A DNA stretch of 64,000 bases, from the NCBI RefSeq assembly GCF_963665995.1, contig NZ_OY762512.1:4340001-4404000 (forward strand), written 5' to 3'. This DNA comes from Pleurocapsa sp. FMAR1 (GTDB lineage: Bacteria > Cyanobacteriota > Cyanobacteriia > Cyanobacteriales > Xenococcaceae). The translations under genes and the position numbers were made by a program. The notes below the pieces were generated by a model, which made no database searches, was not told the DNA's origin, and saw nothing but the letters and a program-made list of their open reading frames with translations. Below are positions 59,611 through 64,000 of this stretch, piece after piece. The first letter of the stretch is position 1, and each line of letters begins with the position of its first letter.

Positions 59611-59847
59611 GATGTTAGAGTAAATTTCAATTAATAGATTTGACAGTTTGACGGTGTTGTGATATTTTACAGCCCGTCTTTTTTGTGTCTTTGATTAACC
59701 GCTCGATAAATTGGGGTACATAAGTACTCGTTGCACTCATCACAAACTTGTTGCTATATTCAGTTTTGAGCAGGATTTGAGCAAAAAACGGCTGATTGTA
59801 AAAGGTCGTTGCGATGAAAGTCGGTTGAGATGAGGCTTTGAGCCGAA

Positions 59848-59933
59848 TGGGGGTAGGGAGACTTGAACTCCCACGACCTTTTACGGTCAACGGATTTTAA
59901 ATCCGCAGCGTCTACCAATTCCGCCATACCCCC
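59848..59933 (-). tRNA. tRNA-Leu(UAA), intronless
   Basis: 86 nt on the minus strand. The acceptor arms GGGGGTA and TACCCCC pair fully, D-loop GGCGGAATTGGTAGACGC and a long variable arm (TTGACCGTAAAAGGTC) are class II features, and the T-arm contains GTTCAAGTC. The anticodon loop TTTAAAA gives anticodon UAA, so it reads UUA. Cyanobacterial trnL(UAA) genes often carry a group I intron; here the anticodon loop is continuous. The 3' 27 nt are the attachment site of the element. Confidence 0.92.
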
Positions 59934-60100
59934 TGGCATGGATTATGTTAAAAAGTAGCTTTTTTCAACAAAGACTAATATATCATACAGTGTTGAGATA
60001 TTGAGCGCAATTTAGGCTTTTAAATAATTAGATCGGCATAAAAGCTAAAGTTTACTAGCGTTTTCGAGTAAATTTCAAGAATTGAAGGGTTTGAAATTAG

Positions 60101-60151
60101 CAAAAAAAAAGCAATGAGCTAGAAATATAATGTAATCTAACTTATTGCTTT
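60101..60151 (-). terminator. Terminator of the HtrA gene
   Basis: On the minus strand AAAGCAATAAG and CTCATTGCTTT (one G-T pair) enclose a 22-nt loop and are followed by nine T residues. It lies 42 bp past the HtrA stop. Confidence 0.65.
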
Positions 60152-60192
60152 GGTGGTGTGAGTAAACTTATAAATCTAATTGAAATAAGAAG

Positions 60193-61392
60193 TTATCGAC
60201 TAGCTTTATGAGGTTCAGGTAATACGCCAACTTTTACCTCAATTTGTCGCTGTTTGCCGTTGCTCTGTAGAGTTAAAGGTAGTCGATCGCCTACTTGAGT
60301 TTTGGCAACTATCTGCTGCACTTCATCAGCTTTGCTGACAGGGCGATCGCCAATCTTTTGAATTATGTCTCCCGATCGCAATCCTGCATTATCTGCGGGA
60401 GAATTGGGGACGACACCTACAATTAAAATGCCTTTGTTTGCGCCTATGTCTATATTTCTTTGGCTTTTAAGCTGTTTTCTTAGGTCAGGGGTAATTTCTG
60501 CCATTTGGATGCCTAAAAATGGATGATCTGCTTTGCCTTTAGCAATTAATTCTTCAGCTATATCTCTGGCGGTATTGATAGGAATCGCAAAACCAATTCC
60601 CTGGGCGTTTTGAATAATAGCGGTATTGACCCCAATCACTTCACCTTGGGCATTGAGCAATGGTCCTCCAGAGTTACCAGGGTTAATGGCAGCATCAGTT
60701 TGGATAAAGCTAACCTGTTTGTCAGCAACTCCGATTTGCGCGCTGGTTCTACCTGTAGCGCTGACAATACCAGTAGTGACGGTGTTATCTAAGCCTAAAG
60801 GATTACCGATCGCGATCGCCCATTCTCCAGGCTGTAACCGATCGGAATCTGCAAAAGTAACGGCGGGTAAACCGTCTGCCTCTATTTTGATTACCGCTAC
60901 ATCAGTCAAGGAGTCTGTCCCCATAACTTTTCCTTTGAATGTGCGACCATCTTTGAGCGTCACCTCTACTTTGTCACTACCGTCTACCACATGAGCATTA
61001 GTAACAATCAAACCATCAGAGCTAACTACAAATCCAGAGCCAACGCCTCTTTGAACCTGTTGACTGGGTATATTGGGTATCTGCGAGCCAAAAAATTGAC
61101 GGAAGACGGGATCTTTGAGCAGAGGAGAGGCATTTGTTGGGACAGTACGAGATGCGTCAATACGCACGACTGAATCTCCTACCTGTTGTACTACATTACT
61201 GACGTAATTTTGGGGTAGAGCGATCGCTGCTTGACCAGATTCATCTTTAGTGACTGTCGAAGATTCTGCTGATTCGTTAGCAACACTGTGAGGAGAATTG
61301 ATTAAATAATTGCCACCCAGGGCTATTCCACCGCCTAACAGAAGTAGAGAAGCAGAAGCCGTTGCTGTTTGCCAAGGTGATAGTTTTGTCAT
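60193..61392 (-). CDS. HtrA/Deg-family serine protease with one PDZ domain (HhoA/HhoB-like)
   Basis: A 399-residue protein. An N-terminal hydrophobic segment (ASASLLLLGGGIALGGNYL) exports or anchors it. The protease triad is seen as DGLIVTNAHVVDGSDK (His), SLTDVAVIKIEADG (Asp) and AAINPGNSGGPLLNAQG (Ser). The PDZ domain covers about residues 295-390 (ANKGILIVGVVPNSPADNAG, LRSGDIIQKIGDRP). Cyanobacterial Deg proteases degrade damaged periplasmic or thylakoid-lumen proteins. It is a single gene with its own terminator. Confidence 0.93.
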   Translation of the reverse strand: MTKLSPWQTATASASLLLLGGGIALGGNYLINSPHSVANESAESSTVTKDESGQAAIALPQNYVSNVVQQVGDSVVRIDASRTVPTNASPLLKDPVFRQFFGSQIPNIPSQQVQRGVGSGFVVSSDGLIVTNAHVVDGSDKVEVTLKDGRTFKGKVMGTDSLTDVAVIKIEADGLPAVTFADSDRLQPGEWAIAIGNPLGLDNTVTTGIVSATGRTSAQIGVADKQVSFIQTDAAINPGNSGGPLLNAQGEVIGVNTAIIQNAQGIGFAIPINTARDIAEELIAKGKADHPFLGIQMAEITPDLRKQLKSQRNIDIGANKGILIVGVVPNSPADNAGLRSGDIIQKIGDRPVSKADEVQQIVAKTQVGDRLPLTLQSNGKQRQIEVKVGVLPEPHKASR

Positions 61393-61593
61393 TAATTAAT
61401 TTAGCTTTATGTTTAGTGTTTAATTTAGTTATTGATTAGATATAAATAAAATTAAATGTTGATTTCTGAATTAAACTATAATGTCTATCTTTCTAATTTA
61501 GATAGATGATGTGTCTTTGGTGTGACAATGTTTTGAATTTTGAATGATATTTTACGCTTAATGTGAATTAATAATCGTTTAGATTTGTTGGTT

Positions 61594-61641
61594 TTTAGCT
61601 CTTAGCTTTTAGCTTTTAGCTTTTAGCTTTTAGCTCTTAGC
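61594..61641. repeat. Short tandem heptamer repeat (TTTTAGC/TCTTAGC)
   Basis: Seven or so copies of a 7-nt unit with two variants, in the gap between HtrA and the membrane protein gene. Such heptamer tandem repeats are common in cyanobacterial genomes. The rest of 61393-61778 shows no gene. Confidence 0.7.
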
Positions 61642-61778
61642 CACTAAGAACAAATATAAAGTCAGACTTTTTTTCCGTCTACTTTTAAAATCTTGAAGCT
61701 ACCAAGCCTAAACATATGCTCAACCGAACTAGCGTTAATTAAGATATAAAAGGAGCGTAAGTTGATTGTGCTAGTTTT

Positions 61779-64000
61779 ATGTCCCACAACGATGACTACA
61801 TTGACGCAGTGAATCCTCAAGCTAATTCTTGGTTGAGCTTAGAAATATACGTTCAAGCTAATCAGCCTAATTTATTGCAGGGTTTAGATCAATGGTTGCA
61901 GTTGGATTTGATTAGCGAAGCACAAGTTAAAAAGATATGTCGCCATCATTTAAGCTGTCCTTTACCTGAGATAGAAGTTGCCAGTAATTTAGCAGCAACT
62001 CAATCAGATTCTTTAGTAGCTGCCAAAACTTTAGTTAAAGCTGCACCCCAGCCTAATATTATTACGCAAGTATGGCTAAGGTTCTTAGATGAATTAAGTA
62101 TTCGCTGGCTATTATTTTTAGGTATATTTTTGGTTGTTATTTCTTCTGGTGTGCTAGCAGCAAGTCAGTGGAATAATTTTCCTAAGTTTGGACAATATTT
62201 AATTCTTTTAGCCTATACTCTCTGCTTCTGGGGTTTTGGATTTTGGTCAAGTAAACAGAATAATTTAAAGTTAACTTCCCAAACATTAAGGGCGAGCGCA
62301 ACTTTATTAATTCCGATTAACTTCTGGGCTATTAATCACTTTGGTTTGGGTAGTAATATCTGGGAATGGATAACTATTGCTATTGCTTTTGTTACCTTGA
62401 CAGCTACGATTTATTTTAAGTTTCAACTAAGAAAAACAGACACAAACAAGTTTTTTGCACCGTTCTTTTTAATACTTAGCTATCTACATTTAGGCTGGAA
62501 GTTGCCTATTTTGCCACTGATTGCGGTATATAGCGGTATTATTGCCATTAGTTTAATTCACTACAAATTCTTCTTACCACGACCAAAATATCCTAGAAAT
62601 AATTTATTATTTTTATTTGCTGCATGGTCATTACTATTAGCTAGAGGATTAATAGATAGCACCTATACAAACTATAACTTAGCGATCGCTTTATTCGCTT
62701 GGCTACTAGGGACAATTTATTTAACTCAAGATCGAACTAAGTTAGAAATAATAAATACTACAGCAATATTTCTAAGCCGTATCTGGCAGTTTATTAGTCT
62801 GCTTATCTTAAGCTTGGCTTGGATAATGTCCATTGTCTCAGGAGTTACGGGGGCAAATTCTTTTTACTGGCAAACTATTGGGATAAGCGTTTTGGCTATT
62901 CATTTATTTAATCAAAGGCTAACTCTTTATTGGCGTAAACGAGATTTAACCGCCATTTTTCTAGTTGGCTTGCAGACTTTATATATCTCTAAAGAATTAA
63001 TCCCTAGTAGTTTACGCAGCCAGGCTTTAGATCTGTCTGTGGCGGTTAGCAAAACTGAATATTTTCCTGAGTCAGTATTTGGGATAACTCTTTTTCCCTA
63101 TGTAATTCTGTTTGTTTTTATTGCCAGTTGGTTGTATCGTCGGCAAAAGCTTCAGTTAGCTTTATACGCTGAATGGCTTACCTTAATTTTAGGTATGGTC
63201 TTAACCTGTCTTAGCTTATCTAATCCTACTTGGCGATCGCTAAATTTACTTTTGTCTACGGCTACTTTAGGCTATGTCGCTTATATTCGTCAGCCTTTGA
63301 GAAACTCGCTAGTTTACCTAACTCACCTGTTGGGTTTAGTTACCGTAATTAACGCAATTGCCGTTAATTTACCTAATTTGAGTCAGTCAGCGTGGGGCAG
63401 TATTTTAGTTTTACTCCTGGTTGGCGAGTGGGGGATATATCTGCGTCAAATAAAGCAGCCAAGAATTATTACTTTTACTTTTAGATCTCGACTACAGCAA
63501 AGCTTTTGGTATTTTGGTTTGTTATTAGCTGCTGTTAGCTACACCTGTTTTTTGTCGTCAGTAAAAGGGTTAGCGACTCCTACAACTTCTTACTGGGGTT
63601 TAGTTTGGTTAATTATCCCTGGGATGTTGACTCTAATTGCCAAATATACTCGCAATATTCAACAGCGTCGGTTAGCAACTTCTCTTAGCTGCATAGCTTT
63701 AATCTTGGCTCAATTATTATTTGGGCAAGGCGAAACTAGATTTATTGCCTTGGCGATCGCGATTTGCTTAATGTACATTAATACCTTTAACCTGCGTCGC
63801 ACTATAATTACCGCAATTCATTTAGGTTTTGTTTTAAGTCTGACTGCCAACTTACTGAGTAGTTTTGTAAGCAATTGGAATTGGCTACCAGTAGGTGTAG
63901 TCATTCTCTTTTGCGTATATCAGTTTCGACTATATCTAAAAAAAGCGCTCGCCACTCCCAAATTCGACTATATCTCTCAACGTAATGCCCACGGAATTTT
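61779..64000 (+). CDS. Large multi-spanning membrane protein, DUF2157-like (C-terminus outside window)
   Basis: ATG 61779 opens a frame that remains open for 740 codons to the end of the window. The N-terminus LQGLDQWLQLDLISEAQVKK resembles the short soluble domain in front of DUF2157 membrane proteins. From about residue 105 (LSIRWLLFLGIFLVVISSGV) onwards transmembrane helices follow one another, at least 15 in the visible part. Such proteins are frequent in cyanobacteria and of unknown function. AGGAGCG lies 22 bases upstream, rather far. Confidence 0.7.
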   Translation, partial: MSHNDDYIDAVNPQANSWLSLEIYVQANQPNLLQGLDQWLQLDLISEAQVKKICRHHLSCPLPEIEVASNLAATQSDSLVAAKTLVKAAPQPNIITQVWLRFLDELSIRWLLFLGIFLVVISSGVLAASQWNNFPKFGQYLILLAYTLCFWGFGFWSSKQNNLKLTSQTLRASATLLIPINFWAINHFGLGSNIWEWITIAIAFVTLTATIYFKFQLRKTDTNKFFAPFFLILSYLHLGWKLPILPLIAVYSGIIAISLIHYKFFLPRPKYPRNNLLFLFAAWSLLLARGLIDSTYTNYNLAIALFAWLLGTIYLTQDRTKLEIINTTAIFLSRIWQFISLLILSLAWIMSIVSGVTGANSFYWQTIGISVLAIHLFNQRLTLYWRKRDLTAIFLVGLQTLYISKELIPSSLRSQALDLSVAVSKTEYFPESVFGITLFPYVILFVFIASWLYRRQKLQLALYAEWLTLILGMVLTCLSLSNPTWRSLNLLLSTATLGYVAYIRQPLRNSLVYLTHLLGLVTVINAIAVNLPNLSQSAWGSILVLLLVGEWGIYLRQIKQPRIITFTFRSRLQQSFWYFGLLLAAVSYTCFLSSVKGLATPTTSYWGLVWLIIPGMLTLIAKYTRNIQQRRLATSLSCIALILAQLLFGQGETRFIALAIAICLMYINTFNLRRTIITAIHLGFVLSLTANLLSSFVSNWNWLPVGVVILFCVYQFRLYLKKALATPKFDYISQRNAHGI

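Larger units (their letters stand above)
44699..59847. mobile_element. 15.1-kb integrative element in tRNA-Leu(UAA): candidate small virus or satellite
   Basis: A 27-bp sequence from the 3' end of tRNA-Leu occurs at 44699-44725 and, as part of the intact tRNA gene, at 59848-59874. Between the copies are a tyrosine recombinase next to the left copy, regulatory and replication genes, a lysozyme/spanin-like pair and two operons of unrecognised proteins. Genes are tightly packed with ATGA overlaps, unlike the decayed flanks. No terminase, portal, major capsid or tail protein of known tailed-phage type is visible. Confidence 0.85.

Overview
The window is chromosomal DNA of a cyanobacterium. The evidence is the very frequent HIP1 octamer GCGATCGC (including one in almost every TPR unit at 30.9-31.7 kb), a COP23-family protein, a Nif11-type peptide, a carotenoid-desaturase-like flavoprotein, TPM and LemA proteins, and dense small palindromic repeats of the kind known from filamentous and colonial cyanobacteria. 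Base composition is AT-rich except in the repeat arrays. I cannot fix the genus.

Layout. (1) 1-3.1 kb: the end of a nitrogen or nucleobase uptake/hydrolysis locus on the minus strand (BMP lipoprotein, biuret-hydrolase-like cysteine hydrolase, two-domain ABC ATPase). (2) 3.2-17 kb: a gene graveyard. A few intact genes (GDSL hydrolase, CoiA-like/GIY-YIG protein, SDR oxidoreductase, two small hypotheticals) lie among broken ones: VapBC, haemagglutinin N-domain, GIY-YIG, HNH, Nif11 locus, methyltransferases, HAD phosphatase and two DUF1643 copies. Several breaks are caused by small palindromic repeats; two GC-rich blocks (about 11.96-12.79 and 15.07-15.39 kb) consist almost wholly of them. (3) 17-22.2 kb: an XRE regulator with a membrane coiled-coil/DUF2325-like protein, then a phytoene-desaturase-like flavoprotein and an SDR cut off by a transposon end. 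(4) 22.2-44.7 kb: a region bounded by inverted, Tn7-like end sequences. It holds exported proteins (two duplicated double-trypsin/TPR lipoproteins, a trypsin-PPC protease, COP23, an M15/GH19 wall hydrolase, TPM and LemA proteins), a fresh IS1-family insertion, an IS4-type remnant and an N-terminally truncated TniQ/TnsD. (5) 44.7-59.85 kb: a 15.1-kb integrative element in the 3' end of tRNA-Leu(UAA), bounded by 27-bp direct repeats. (6) 59.85-64 kb: host sequence, with tRNA-Leu, an HtrA/Deg protease and a large DUF2157-like membrane protein running off the end.

The most interesting object is the 15.1-kb element. It has a tyrosine recombinase, a P-loop replication-type ATPase, a PD-(D/E)XK resolvase-like nuclease, a GH24 lysozyme next to a spanin-like membrane coiled-coil protein, and two divergent operons of unrecognised, possibly structural proteins. 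I see no terminase, portal or HK97-type capsid. This fits a small integrated virus, or a satellite, of an undescribed type. Just outside its left att site lies the end of a Tn7-like transposon with a TniQ remnant, 31 bp from what was the 3' end of the same tRNA gene, so one tRNA-Leu appears to have attracted two unrelated mobile elements.

All calls come from reading the sequence and from recalled family motifs; no database search was possible.
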